A DNA stretch of 64,000 nt from Progne subis subis (Eukaryota; Chordata; Aves; Passeriformes; Hirundinidae): positions 62,001-126,000 of the forward strand of contig JAKJHU010000136.1 of the NCBI GenBank assembly GCA_022316685.1, read 5' to 3'. Below are positions 9,046-20,370 of the stretch, in pieces. Below the pieces are notes generated by a model. It was not told the DNA's origin and did no database searches. It was given only the letters and a program-made list of their open reading frames with translations. The position numbers and the translations under genes are program-made. Position 1 is the stretch's first letter, and each line of letters starts with the position of its first letter.

Positions 9046-12000
9046 TCACGCACTGCAAGCATGAATACCACACTTTGGACAAACATCTAGTGAGCTTGAA
9101 ATCTCTGCAAGTTCTGGACAGTCTTTCTTGAAGTGCCCTTGCTTGCCACACTCGTAGCATTGACTTTGTTGAAAATTCGTGAATGCATCTTTGACAGTCT
9201 TTTCCACCTGATCTCCCAAAATCGTGGCAACATGCTGTGGTGTCCCCACCTTGCTGGATGCCTCTAGAATTTCTGCCATAGAGGGTTGGCCTGGCATTGC
9301 ACTGATGACACACTTGCATTCTGGATTGGCATTTGCAAATGCAAGACACCGAACCAAATGTGACTTCACCCCCTCATCAGTGACTTGCCTGTCCACTGCT
9401 TGTGTGAGACGATCAATGAATGAGGTGAAAGATTCTGAAGGACTTTGCTTTATATCTGTGAAACTACTTTCTGTAACTCCTGTTGGTGCAATTTGCACCA
9501 TTGCCTTTCTGGCTGCATTCTTGATGTCTGTCAACACTTCTCGAGGAAAAAGTCTGGCTTGACGTGCTGGACTGTCAAGTGGTGGATCACCGGCCAATTT
9601 TGCAATGGTGGGGCCTGCATTTGCTCCCCCCTAGTATTTGACTCTGAGCTCATTAAGAGCTTTTCTCCATTTTGCTTCCCAGATGATAAATTGTGAGTCA
9701 GTGAGGATCATTGAAGCAAGGGATTTGAGGTCAAATGGTGTTAAATCATATATATTAAAAGTCCCTTTTAAAAGTTGTTTGAAGTATGGAGACCCCAATC
9801 CATTATCACGAACGGCTTTCATCAGATCCTTGACAACTTCACGATCCAATCGCTCCTATCTTGGGTTTGCATCCTGTGCATCATAAGTCACTGGCATTGC
9901 CATATCTCTTGAACCTATCGGAAGCGTCTCCCCTTTCAATGCATATTTCCTTATATCCGTCCAGTCTGTTTCAAGAAATTCCGGTGTACCAGAAGCCTGT
10001 GTCTTGTCCGACTCTGGAATTGACTGCTGTGTTTGCAGCTTCACTGCTGGTTTATCCTTTCCAGGATCTACCTGTTTTTGAGGCTGCACCTCATCCTGTT
10101 TTGTTTCCTTTTCCTTTTCTTGAAGAACAGGAACCAGGGATTGCTGGGCATCATCAAATTTCTCTGCAGCACCTTTCCTTGGAAGAAAAATTTGAGAGAA
10201 AGAAGACATGGGGTCGTGTTGAAATTCTGAAGCTGCTTCACTGAATTGCCGGAAAAACTGCTTCATAAAGTCCTTAGATAACAAAAAAATGAAGTTTGCC
10301 GTGAAAACTCAAGTGCTTTTGCTTTCTGGACAGGAATGCCCTCTGAAGCAGTGATGTGGATGATGTTGTCATCAGTGATTGACATGTCCTGATCTTCTTC
10401 TGCAGCTTCATCATCTCTCATCATCTCGGCTTTTGTTTGAACTGCTGTTCTGAAGAAGTTGATTTTTAATACAAAACTGGAAAAAAGCGATGTAACATGG
10501 CTGTCTCGCTGCTGAAAGGTGCTTCGCTCAGTGTGATTGATGCTCGCTGTGTTTGTGGTTTCACAGTCCCGCCCTTGGGTGATGATGACGTGTTGACAGC
10601 TGACATCTGCTGGCTCGCAGTACTATTTGGATCTGTTGTTTCTTTCCCTGCCTTTGACGGAGTATGTCGAGTTTTCAAAAGGCTTTCAATTTCTGGATAC
10701 ATCTGTAAAATCTGAGATAATTTTGGACGCGCGCCCATCTGCAGAAATGCAGCAGCTGTGTTTGAATCACCACGGGCAGGCGATTCAAAAACCAGCGAGC
10801 TGCTGGTGGGTGGAGTTGAGCTCTGTGATGTTTGCCGCGTGGGGGTGGCACCCTGGAGACACTCTCCGCCTCAGCCATGCCCCGTCCCTGCCTGTTCCGC
10901 CTCCGCCTGTCCCGCCCCTGCCTGTCCCGGCCCGGCGGTGCCTGATGGAGTGTCTCCTCCCCGCTTATACGCCCAGGGTTCACCCCTTCTCCCTCGTCAT
11001 TAGAATCTGCCCCGCCCAGAGCAGAATCGCGTTTCGAGCCTCGTCCCGCCCCTGCTGCGCCTGCGCCTGGACTCGCCTCTGGGGCTTCTGGGGTTTGTAG
11101 TGCTCTTGCTCGGTGTTTCCGGGTTTGGGTTTCCCCCTGCGCCCCGCAACGCGGATGTATTTTGAACCGTGTTGCTTCCCATAGCTTCCGTCATCAGCGT
11201 GCGCCGAATCGCTGATCTGGATCCCGGCCCCCCAAGCGCCCCACTCCCGCTGCCTGCGACTTCGCGCCACTCGTCCACGAACTGTTCTCCCTCGTGATCC
11301 GCCCCTGCCCCGCCCGACACGCTCCCCGACCGCGTTCCGCGCCCCGGCGAGATAGGTTAGGATCGCCTCCGCGCGCATGCGCCGCAGTTCCGCCCTCCGC
11401 TACCGATTCGGTTGGAACCTGTTGTTCTGCCGGCGCTCCCCCCGCCCCCTCCTCCCCACTCACACCCGGTTCCTGCAGGGGAAGGGAAAGGAGCAGTGGG
11501 GTGCTGTTGCGTGGTAATTGTGTTGGGGTAAAGGGACTTCGAGGTGGACTTGTGTCGGACCTGTTCCCCCCGCCTCTTGGGACGAATGTAATGTGTCCTC
11601 AGGAACTGCTTCAAAATAAAGCATGTCCAGTTCCTCCTGGTCGCTAGGATGGATTAGAAGTTTCCTCTTTCCTGGGACTAGTTTCGGGGTTTTTGACGAA
11701 CTCTGTGACGAACCGTGAGAGAGCTGAGAGCTCCCCCCTCCCCCGTCTCCCGGAGGAGGTATTAAGCCTGGGAATAGCAGCTTTCTGTCTCCTCCCTCTG
11801 CCTGGCCGACAGATAAAGCGCTATTATCCTCCCCTCTGCTGCTTGGCAGCTGTCCAATCCTGTAACTTTCACTGATATTCTCTGATATAGCTTCTAACAT
11901 AATTCTACCTGCAGACAACAGCTTAGCAGCTATTTGTGGCTCTATCATACGACTCCCTATTTGCTTCCTGCCAAAACCCTGGCTCAAATAGGACACGACT

Positions 12001-12141
12001 CTCACAGCGGGGGTAATTACAACGGACCCAGAGCATCAACGCCTGAAGCTCTTTCTCCTTGAGAGCCACACCATGTTTCGAGACCACCCCCTTTCGGGCT
12101 TCTAAAATAGAGATTTGTTCCTGTGAAGTGGTTCCCCCCAA
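9046..12141 (-). pseudogene. gag: E2 gag, several frames
   Basis: Gag pieces follow one another on the minus strand. A matrix start lies at 12141-11923, beginning MGGTTSQ (a myristoylation-type start), and matrix continues in the frame 12005-11460. A very GC-rich linker occupies about 10800-11470. Smaller frames lie at 10738-10466 and 10284-9856. Capsid lies at 9849-9631 and 9597-9046. The major homology region (SPSESFTSFIDRL) is in the last piece. One CCHC zinc knuckle (CYECGKQGHFKKDC) and a partial second Cys pair follow. Several frameshifts and stops prevent a single Gag. The order and the zinc knuckle support a betaretrovirus-like Gag. Confidence 0.8.
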
Positions 12142-12423
12142 TATCTAGATCCAACTGTTCTTACCAAAGCACAAAGGCTTGTGTGCAGCTGTTGTCGAAT
12201 TTGCCTCAGAGATGTCCTGATCACTGTCCAGCAGGTTTCAGGGTGACAGATTCCAGGGCCCTTGGAGATCCGTCAGTCTGGGACGAATTTGAGGTGAGCT
12301 GCTCTGGCCAGAAATGTTCTTCTCTTCTGCGGAGCTGACCATTTGACTTTTGATCTTCCGAGAGCTTGCGATGTTCACTGCAGAGGGTTCACTGTGACCC
12401 TTTCGGTGCCCCTTTACAGGAGG

Positions 12424-12441
12424 TCACACCCAGGGACGCCA
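12424..12441 (-). other. E2 primer binding site, tRNA-Asn type
   Basis: On the minus strand the site reads TGGCGTCCCTGGGTGTGA, two bases after the LTR end. The first 15 bases are complementary to the 3' end of vertebrate tRNA-Asn, as I know that tRNA. Confidence 0.75.
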
Positions 12442-12443
12442 GT

Positions 12444-13091
12444 TCTCGGGTTTTTTCTCTGAGATTCAGGTGGTTTTAGAGTCTTTTTGTCTTCTGAAAA
12501 GCTTTGAGCTAAACGCAAGAAAGAGACGGAGTCTTCAGGTTCTGATTTTTCAAGGTTGTGTGCTTCGTTTATTGTTTCTTATCTTACAAATTTCTCAGTG
12601 CTCAATAAAGGTCTGTGCAGCTGGTCGGGCATCTGGTGACTCCTCGACTCCTCCTCACACTGAGCTGTCACTATCTTTTATACTAATTGCTACGTATTCT
12701 TTATTTATCATTATTTGCCAATACTTATACTAAACAGGTCATCTCTACTTTGACCCAATCTCTTTTAACTACTTTGTGCCACTGTCACTGCTGAAATGGA
12801 GTGAGGGAAGAAGAAAGAAGAAGCAGGAGACAATGCCCCAAATCCTCCATCTTGCCCCTATTCACTTCAATACTAAAAAACCTAAACCAACTGTTTTCTC
12901 ACCCTGTGATAAGCTAAACTACTATTTTTCACACTCTTGTGGCCTGCAAACCCTCTCTCAGTGTAGGAAGTCTTTCCCATGGACAGAGATCAAAGCCAGA
13001 GTCCCTCTGAGCTCTGGGCCAGGGTTCCAGACCCTCCTGTCCAGGTCTCTGACCCTCCAGGGCAGCCAAAGGAATGCCCTGGACTCCAACA
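12444..13091 (-). repeat. E2 5' LTR
   Basis: This is a full 648-bp LTR with TG at its outer edge (13091) and the CCGAGA end before the primer site. On the minus strand it has TATAAAA at 12676-12682 and AATAAA at 12568-12573. It resembles the 3' LTR of E1 over its whole length. The part corresponding to the E1 env tail lies at its outer end. Confidence 0.87.
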
Positions 13092-13097
13092 AAGCGG
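13092..13097. repeat. Target site duplication of E2, right
   Basis: This is the second copy of AAGCGG, directly after the outer TG edge of the E2 5' LTR. The MROH exon resumes here in frame. Confidence 0.9.
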
Positions 13098-13967
13098 GAT
13101 CTGGAAAAACCTGTGAAGAAGGAGAAACACTGGAAGATCGTTGAGGTCCTGGTAAGGACAGCCTGGAAGCCCCAGCCTCAGCCTGAAGAACCCCCTGACT
13201 GTGGTGCTCAATGTGTGGGGTTGATGCCCGCTCACTGCTGCACCCAGGGGACATACAGGTTCTTCTCCTCCAGACTCCTGTGGCCGCGAGCCGGGTGCTG
13301 ATGGAGCCCTGGCCCTACGGGACCACAGGTTGAGGCAGCACCATGGCTGCCCGGGCAGCACCCGGCTCTCTGCCCCTCCAGAGCCCGGCGCCAGCGGCTG
13401 CTGCCGGGCCTCAGGGCTGTGCGGGCACGGGAGGCTGGGGCTGGGCGCAGCGAGAGCCCGGCCAGGGGGCTGAGCCCGCACCAACCCTGCCGCTCTCTCC
13501 AGCTGCAAGAGAATGGGAGTCGAGCGGCCGAGCTCCTGCGCCAGGCCCTGCCATACCTGGAGAGCCCACAGGAGCCCCTGCGACAGGCGGCCATCAGGTT
13601 CATTGGTGAGCCACGAACCCGAGCTCCCTCCCCGGCCCGCCGTAGCTCGGCCCCGGCCCCGGATGCTGCCCCGGCAGCGGTGTCCGGGCCCGGCGCCCTG
13701 GAGCCCCGCCTGGCCTCGGGGCTGCTGCCGCCCTCTCGCAGCCGTGCCCTTGGGCGGCAGCAGGCGGCAAGCGCCAGGGCCAGGATGCCGTGTGGCCGCA
13801 GGGCCGGCGGCTGTGCCGCTGGCAGGGAGCTGTGCCGCTAGCATGGTCGTGACAAGGCTCTGTGTTCACAGGGATGGCCGGGCAACACCTGAGAGGGCAG
13901 CAAGAAGATCTCCAGCTAATCTGCAAAGGTGAGTGAGGACAGCGGGCTCTCAGCGGGGCTGGTGGGT

Positions 13968-14566
13968 TGTCATGGGTAAGTACAGTTTGGTTTTTTAGTT
14001 ATAAAAGAATGTAAAATAATTCTCCAGGTCAGGACCTGGGAATTGCTTTGGAAGAGACAGGGACCTATCAGGGAGTTAGTTAGAATATTGACATCTATTC
14101 TGACCACTAAAATTGTTGGCTGCGACTTTGGGAAGTACCATATAAAACCCCTTGATTTCCTGTAGGTGGGCCCTTTTCCTTCTTCCTTTGGCCAGAGAGA
14201 GACAGGTAACATCGAGCTGGGTCTGCTGCTCCCCCCCTTTGGGGCAGAGCTGGCCTGAGGCCTGGCCAGATTCCATCGGCTCCCGGGTGAAGGGGGAGGA
14301 AGGAGAGGTTGTTGTTTTGTAACAGCTACTTTCTTCAAATTTGAAGCAGAGAAAAATCTCTGCTGGGCCCCTGATGGGAGCTATGTGCACTATTTGGGCT
14401 GAGACCACCCCAATTTACACTGAGAGGTGGGCTGAGAAGGCATTTATGATCTCGCTTAGTTTTTTTTGTGATTCTAGACTGCTTGAGTGCTCCAATCTCT
14501 AATGTTTCTGCATGAGTTTTTCCTCCTTTATCAGCTCAGCCTTGAACATCTAATACCACAAGCTAC

Positions 14567-14601
<35 letters not shown>

Positions 14602-15493
14602 CTCTGAGCAGATTTAACTCTTTCCTAGCAACATGAAGCTTCCAGAGCTTGGACCTTCTCTGAGAGAGTAACAAAAGACAGAGTGAACATAAAGAAAAAC
14701 AGCATGAAGTCAGTAGCAAGAGTAAAGAGACTATTAGGTTGAAGAGTTAGTTGTTCTATTCTTACTTGAGCCATGGAAATGAACTCTAGATTTAGGTCAT
14801 TCCTTTAAATCATGGGAAAGATACGCATTTGGGGAGATGATTGTTTTAATTTGTGTGTAGATTTAAGCAAAGGTGTTTGTGATGAACTAAGTAATATCCT
14901 ATAAGATGCTTGAACAGAGATAAAGATGAGAAGCCCCCTGCGCCGTGAAGAAGTGAGAAGATATCTCTCTACCTTGAAGTGAAGAATCCTTTGCTTTAGA
15001 GTTATTCATCTTTAAAAGTGACACCCCAGTATGCAAAAGTCTAAGATCCATGACCCATAAGCAGCTTAGGAAACTGCTCCTGGGAGGGTCACAAAGGCAG
15101 GTTTTCTCCAGGCAGTTGTTTTTGTGACAGTTTAAAATCCACAAGAGAACTGTTCTAAGTTGTCAGTGGGATCCATGACTCAAAAAGACACTCTTCCCCT
15201 AATAAATTGATAAAAGACTATTATCAGATAGTAAAACTGACTGAAAATTACAAGTTTTGTCTCTTTTTGTTGTTTTGTAAGAAAGTAAACAGTTTGTAAG
15301 GGGAAGGAAAAGTGTTTTTAAAGTTTCATTTCATTTTAATTTTTTTTCCAACTTTCTGCTTTTCTATTCTTTTAGTGTATGTTAATAAACTATTTGTTAA
15401 TTTTAAAGTTAAGCCTGCTTTGTTTTTCTCCTAGTCTCTCTCACAAAAAAATAAGTACCAACACCAAAATTTAGTGAATGTGAAACCTCTACA
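13968..15493 (+). repeat. LTR-like repeat in a copy A intron
   Basis: This 1.5-kb segment begins TGTCATGGG and ends CTACA. It matches 55438-56969 along its length. It includes a TATAAAA at about 14140 and a (GA)n run at 14567-14594. It interrupts the intron after the 13872-13928 exon. No target duplication is clear for this copy. I infer a solo LTR, possibly ERVL-like, because the other copy has 5-bp direct repeats. Confidence 0.6.
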
Positions 15494-15609
15494 TTAAGTA
15501 GTGTTTCCGCCCGGTTTGAAATTAAAACTATGACAAGGGGGAAGCTGCAAGCCCTGGCCCACCTGTGGGGGGCTCTGCTCCCTGTGCGGACGAGGGGTGG
15601 TATAAAAAA

Positions 15610-16264
15610 TGAACAGGCCCAATTTCGTAAATCAAAATTTAGAATTTTATTTCGAGACTTCAGTTCAGTCTCTAACAGCCACAATTAAAAGAACAGCGTC
15701 GAACCCCGGGTTTCGGTGCTGGGTGAACACAGAAATGGACTCTATTGCTCCGTATCTATCCTGTTCACACAGTGTCTCCCGAGCCGCTGGTTTTATACAG
15801 TCTTTCGCTGAGAGTGGATGGCGACCATAGTGCTCTTGTTTCTCGGTCGCCTCATTAGGTATTCATGTTCAGGTCCCAGGTTGGTTGAATAGGTTCTTGA
15901 AGTAAAATAATGTCATGATTGCTGGGTCCTGAGACGGTTTTTGGAAATGTTAAACTGGGCTGGAACAGATAAGATATCTATCTTTTCTCAATCACTGGGT
16001 CATTAGCAGGTCCATCTCCAGGGGAGACACAGTCTATCTCATCATCTTTCCTACTCTTTGAGTTATTGGTTATCTTGAGGCTTTTCCTGGCAAGGGCCCT
16101 CCTTGTCTTTTAACTCTCGTGTCCCCCTCTTACAGTTCAGTTTGATTTTTTTAACCCTAAATACACTTTAGGTTTTATAGAGCTTAATTCTGACTGAACG
16201 CAAATTAACTTTATATTACATATCACAACACTTAACACGAATTAACTTTAGGTCATATATCACA
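15610..16264 (-). repeat. Probable solo LTR in the last copy A intron
   Basis: Intron sequence homologous to copy B stops near 15604 and resumes at about 16265. The insert reads TG to CA on the minus strand. It carries TATAAAA at about 15792-15798 and AATAAA at 15647-15652 in promoter-to-polyA order. Target duplications are not clear, so the exact edges are uncertain. Confidence 0.55.
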
Positions 16265-16658
16265 GGCAGTGTGGGCAGAGCACACAGATTTCATGGGCAC
16301 ATGTGGGATTTCTGGCCAGCACCTTCCATCTCATCCTTTTGGTCCCTGCTCCCTCCTGGCCATGGCAAGAGCAGTCTGGGATGGCCCTGGCTCAGGGGCT
16401 CTCTTCGGGTCCCTGCAGCTCAGGTATGTGACCTTGGCTCTGTTCCTTTCTCTTCTAGCCCTTGAACACCTTGCAGAGGACATCAGCATTGCCGTGTCAG
16501 ACCTGGCACTTCAAACACTCTATGTCCTCCGGGCACTCCAGAGTGGGCGATATTCTGTCTTCCAGAGGCTGCAAGATCAATTCCGCAGGGCGTGGAAGAT
16601 GCGGCCTCGTCTGTCAGGCTTCAGCTGGCTGCGCTGCTGGAGATCTGCTGAGAGCTGA

Positions 16659-17272
16659 TCTGGGAGGCTCTGTCTGCTGGGGCCATCTGAGCCTGCAGCA
16701 ATTTTTCTTTACTTTAAGAGTTTTCTTTTTTCCATTTTTTGTAGAATGTAAATATTGGATGTGTTATAGGACACAGAATCCCAGGAGTTTTCTTTTGCGG
16801 CCCAGGGTCCCCAGTGTATCGGGAAAGAGGTGGAAAAATCTTGCGTGTGCTCAGAAAGCTGCCCAGGCGTGCAGTGTTGAAGAGACAATGGCCAGAAGCC
16901 CCTTGGCTTTTGATAGTTCAGCTGAAGCCTTTGTGCTGGTGACAGGGCAGCTGGGCAGGGGCCAGAGTTGCTGGAATCCCTGCGAGACCAGTGCCTGGCG
17001 ATGTCCACAAGCCCTATGCCAACCAGGAACCGCCATCTGTGTCCTCCTGCCCGTGTGTTGCTGGCTGGATGGCTGAGGGCTCCTGAGGTGCCTCTTGAAC
17101 GGGCTCCTCTGGAGCTCCTGCGGGGCTGCGCCACTGCTGCCAGGCAGGCTGGCCGGGCTCAGGGAGACCTTGAGGGGCTGGGGCAGTGGGCCATACATAG
17201 CCCCCAGGAAGCCGCCTTGTTGCTGCCACCCAGCTGCTCTGGTGCTTCCTCAGAGGGCAGTTGGAGGGACCC
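16659..17272. other. 3' flank of copy A, no gene seen
   Basis: This GC-moderate stretch follows the stop of copy A and precedes E3. It probably includes the 3' UTR, but I found no convincing AATAAA. Open frames here lack any recognisable domain. Confidence 0.4.
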
Positions 17273-17568
17273 TGCTGCCTCCACTGAGGTGTAGCGACCT
17301 GGTTCCAGGAACGACACGGCAGCCACACTCAGGCTGCTCGGGCCACCAACTCACAGACACCAATGTGGGGGACGGCAAATGGCATTTTATTAACTGATTA
17401 CATGGAGTTATAAAACCTCTGTTCACTACATCACTTCCGTCTGCTTATGTTACATACTACGTGTTGCTTACCTTATCACGGGACACTAAATAACTAAGTG
17501 TTGAGGGAGGGGTTCTGTCTACCTGTACAACGCGATATCTTCCGACCGCCTATCCCTAATCTCCCACA
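17273..17568 (-). repeat. E3 3' LTR
   Basis: The LTR reads TGTGGGAG to GGCAGCA on the minus strand, with AATAAA at 17386-17391 (minus). A purine tract (GTGGGGGGGGAAA, minus) abuts it at about 17569-17582. It pairs with 41496-41790. Confidence 0.87.
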
Positions 17569-17695
17569 TTTCCCCCCCCACTCATGATTAGTAAAAAAAC
17601 CTGTAAAAGTATAAATGTTATATAAAATGCAAAAGCTGTTAACATTAATATAATAGGATACAAAAGTGATATAACATGTTAGTAATAAGTGCACT

Positions 17696-19580
17696 TCATG
17701 GTAATTGCAGGAGTTCGACAAATAGGATGTCGACTTTCTCTAAACGGCTTCTAACAAACAACTCTAACTTGTTCAAAATGCAAGGCCCAAAAATCAATAC
17801 CAAGAGTATCACGGTGAGAGGGCCTATTAAGGTGCAAACAAGGGTGGCTAGCCATGGGGACTGGTTGAACCATAACTTGAACCATCCTTGTTGGGCCTCT
17901 CTCTTTCTCTGGGCCAGTCTTTCCCTCAGTTCGGCCATGGAGTCTCGCACGACTCCAGTGTGGTCTGCATAAAAACAGCATTCTTCTCTCAAGGCGGCAC
18001 ACAGGCCTCCTTGCTGCATGAGCAAGAGGTCCAGTCCTCGCCTGTTCTGCAGGACGACTTCTGAAAGTGAGCAGATAGATTCCTCCAGAGAGGAGATGGA
18101 TTTTTCAATTCTTAACAAGTCCTCGTCAATTGTCATTTGCAGCTGAGAAAGTCCTTGGTGTTGGGTCACGAGAGCTGAAACACCTGTGGCTGTGCCAGTG
18201 CCTCCTAGGCCAAGGAGCATTGCAATGGTTATACCTGTCATTATTTCTCTTTTGTGGAGCTGGATGGTTTCTTCTAAAAAGCGATACATTTCTTCTTCTT
18301 GGTGATACAGGACTCTAGGAACAATTAGAACTTGGACACAAAAGTCAGCAAGGTTATTGAATTTACCAAGGTACACACAGGGGGTTATTCCAGATTGTTG
18401 ACAGACCCACATTCCTGGTATGAATGGGACTGCCCACTTATCAGTCTTTTGGCTAGGTTGGATGAACTCAGCACAGATATTTCCCATCTGCTTTGCTAAG
18501 GTTACATTGCCAAAGCACTTGCCTCGGCCTGTGACTTGACTCAGGGTAATTTCCCTCCGGGGAGTGTCCCACCTACAGTTGTGTGGATTATTTGCTGCAG
18601 AATATTCGAAAGGAACATCAAGGGCAACACCCTCATAAAAAGGAGGTTCTGCATTATAACATAACCAGCATGATTTTGTAAAGTTTGGATTGGATTGGTT
18701 CAATGACAAAAAGGTAGCATTTAACACACTAAGAAACAGATTGTAAGGATCTGACTTAGGTTTTTGGTAAATAGCTAAAGGGCTGGATGAGGAGGAGGTG
18801 CCAGGTGTGGCCTCGCTCTTGTGTCTGCGTGCTGTAAGATTCTGATAGGGTTTGAATGACAGGGGCATTGAAGGTGGGAGTCTAATAATTTGCACATTCA
18901 CCCACATGCTGCAAAAGGTGCGAACAAACACTGACCATACTTTTCCTGTGGCCCAACTCACATCGGTCGGCTGCAGAATCGTCATTGTGTAGTTCTTACA
19001 GGTGTGTTTTTCCCCGTTTCGGGGTGTTCACTCTGAACTTAGGTTCACGACAGCCGTGGTGAGCGTACCTGACTTGCAGGAACTTGTCAGGTTGCTGCGG
19101 TTGGCATCTATCGCTTGTCACGATAGTTTCACACCCCCAATATCCACAGCGCCCGTACCTCGGATGGTTACAGTAACTTTTGCCTGGGTTGGAAGCAGGG
19201 CACCAAAAGGTCTGGTACAGTGAAGAATCCCCAATTTTAGGGAATCCTAGCTGTGAGGGAAATACGTCTCTTAGCTTAAACTCAAAGGATGGGCTGTCTA
19301 CTGTAATGATTTCTTTGATTGCCTCATCACTCGAAAGATGGCGTAGGACCCATCTGAATGGCTGGTGAGGGTAATACACTGCATCTGCTTGCCCCCTGCC
19401 CACAAGACCCAAAAATAAAATTACACAAAGACACCGTAGTTGCTTGGATCTCACTGGTGCAGGATCTTTGGGCGCTGTCAAACTGCTCGGAGGTTCATCA
19501 CTTTCTTCTGGTACCAGAGTGTACGCGTCGCGGGGGTGTCCAATGATCCAATCCTGCAAATGAGACCTTACAGTTTGCAT
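17696..19580 (-). pseudogene. env: E3 envelope, gamma/type-D kind
   Basis: SU begins in the frame 19580-18996, with a signal-like segment (CLCVILFLGLVG). It continues in the frame 18985-17696, so the gene is split near 18990. The second frame has a CWLC motif, an RXXR-less but fusion-peptide-like hydrophobic stretch (MTGITIAMLLGLGGTG), the conserved LQNRRGLDLL segment, CX6CC (CAALREECC) and a membrane anchor near the end. These are marks of gammaretrovirus and type D betaretrovirus envelopes, and differ from E1/E2. Its start overlaps the integrase end (19498-19580) in another frame, as is usual. The frameshift makes an intact product unlikely. Confidence 0.85.
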
Positions 19581-20370
19581 TAGTTCTATTCCAAAGGTCT
19601 GGTTTGATCGACTTAAGTGGACACCATATTACTCTACCATCTTTTTTAACAGCTGCGTACCCTTGCCCCGTGAGCACTAGTCTCCAGCCCTGTTCCCATT
19701 CTCCCAGTTCATTTTTAACTACAACGTGCGGGCCTTCCTCTAGTGCCCCAGTGGCCCAATGTCTCTGGGCCAGGCTGTTTGTCTCATTCCCCCTAGGGAA
19801 CTGATTCAGTGCTAACAGAGCAGTTGCTAGTATACGTGCCTGGTCTCCTGAAGGAATGGAACTAGTAAAGCCCTCTGTTTTTGCTAGTACTTCTATTTTT
19901 GCTTTCAGGGTTTGATTTGCTTGCTCAACGATGGCCTGCCCGGTGCTATTGTATGGAATGCTGTGTACTAAAGTGACTCCCCATTTAGCAACAAATGCCT
20001 GACTTGTTTTTGAAACAAAATTTGGGCCATTGTCTGTCTTAATTTGCTTTGGAATGCCCAGCCACGCCATGGCTGTCAGCCAATGTTGAATGGTTGCTTT
20101 GGAGTCAATTTTTAGGTGTTGTGTGGCTACAATCACTCCAATATATGCTCGGGGTTTTAGCAACTGACATAGGGTAAAGTCTGTTTGCCATATTTCTGAG
20201 GCTTTGAGGCCTCTGGGGTTGACTCCGCTGGACCACAGTGGTGATTTTTGGCAGTGAGGGCACGTGGCTACAACGTGTTTCACATCAGCGGTTGAAATCC
20301 CACATTTTTTCGCCAGTGCTTTGGCTCCGATGTCAAGAGACTCGTGTAGCTGATGGGCATCTCTCAGCGT
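19498..20370 (-). pseudogene. pol: E3 integrase
   Basis: The frame 20283-19498 carries the end of the zinc-binding region (CPHC), then the core with Asp in WQTDFT, Asp in KTDNGP and Glu in IVEQANQ. A basic C-terminal part follows (KKDGRVIWCPLKSI). It sits directly after RNase H, and the N-terminal zinc half extends to about 20370 in a damaged frame. The sequence type resembles alpha/betaretroviral integrases. The core is open, but the enzyme depends on upstream pol, which is broken. Confidence 0.83.

Larger units (their letters stand above)
6663..13091 (-). mobile_element. ERV E2, class II-like, inserted in an MROH exon
   Basis: This is a 6.4-kb provirus on the minus strand, of the same family as E1. 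In viral order it has a 648-bp 5' LTR, a tRNA-Asn-type primer site, gag, a large deletion removing protease, RT and RNase H, then integrase, env and a 58-bp remnant of the 3' LTR. The ends are exact: the outer edge begins TGTTGG, and both sides carry the 6-bp duplication AAGCGG. Joining the flanks at one copy of the duplication gives an open MROH exon that aligns along its length with exon 12 of copy B. Confidence 0.93.
4344..16658 (+). pseudogene. MROH-like gene copy A, 3' half, ERV-interrupted
   Basis: This is a maestro heat-like repeat (MROH) family gene, expected to encode a protein of stacked HEAT helices with a scaffold role. Exons inferred from GT-AG borders and from alignment to copy B: 4344-4412 (cut by the E1 LTR), 4657-4845, 4934-5071, 5343-5457, 5648-5785, 5994-6170, 6301-6456, 6615-6662 continued at 13098-13151, 13503-13605, 13872-13928 and 16459-16658 (stop TGA). 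Phases agree from exon to exon, and each exon is open. Motifs such as PLFFHCQDEN and LRQAAIRF match the family. E2 sits inside the exon split at 6662, and the earlier part of the gene lies beyond E1. With two proviruses in coding exons, a normal product is unlikely. The last exon carries a C-terminal HEAT segment (LALQTLYVLRAL) absent from copy B. Confidence 0.75.

Noticed and set aside
12934..13091. An apparent second env fragment upstream of the E2 LTR, suggesting tandem proviruses
   Set aside because: The TG edge and the AAGCGG duplicate show that these bases are the outer U3 of the LTR itself, which overlaps the env C-terminus in this family.
13232..13844. Long GC-rich frames on both strands next to the 13503-13605 exon
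   Set aside because: High GC content removes stops in all frames. Only the exon frame aligns with copy B.
15695..15722. A tRNA-Phe-like sequence (CCCGGGTTTCGG) that could be a tRNA end or primer site
   Set aside because: It lies inside the probable solo LTR upstream of its AATAAA, and no cloverleaf surrounds it. It may be chance, or the LTR edge may differ from my estimate.
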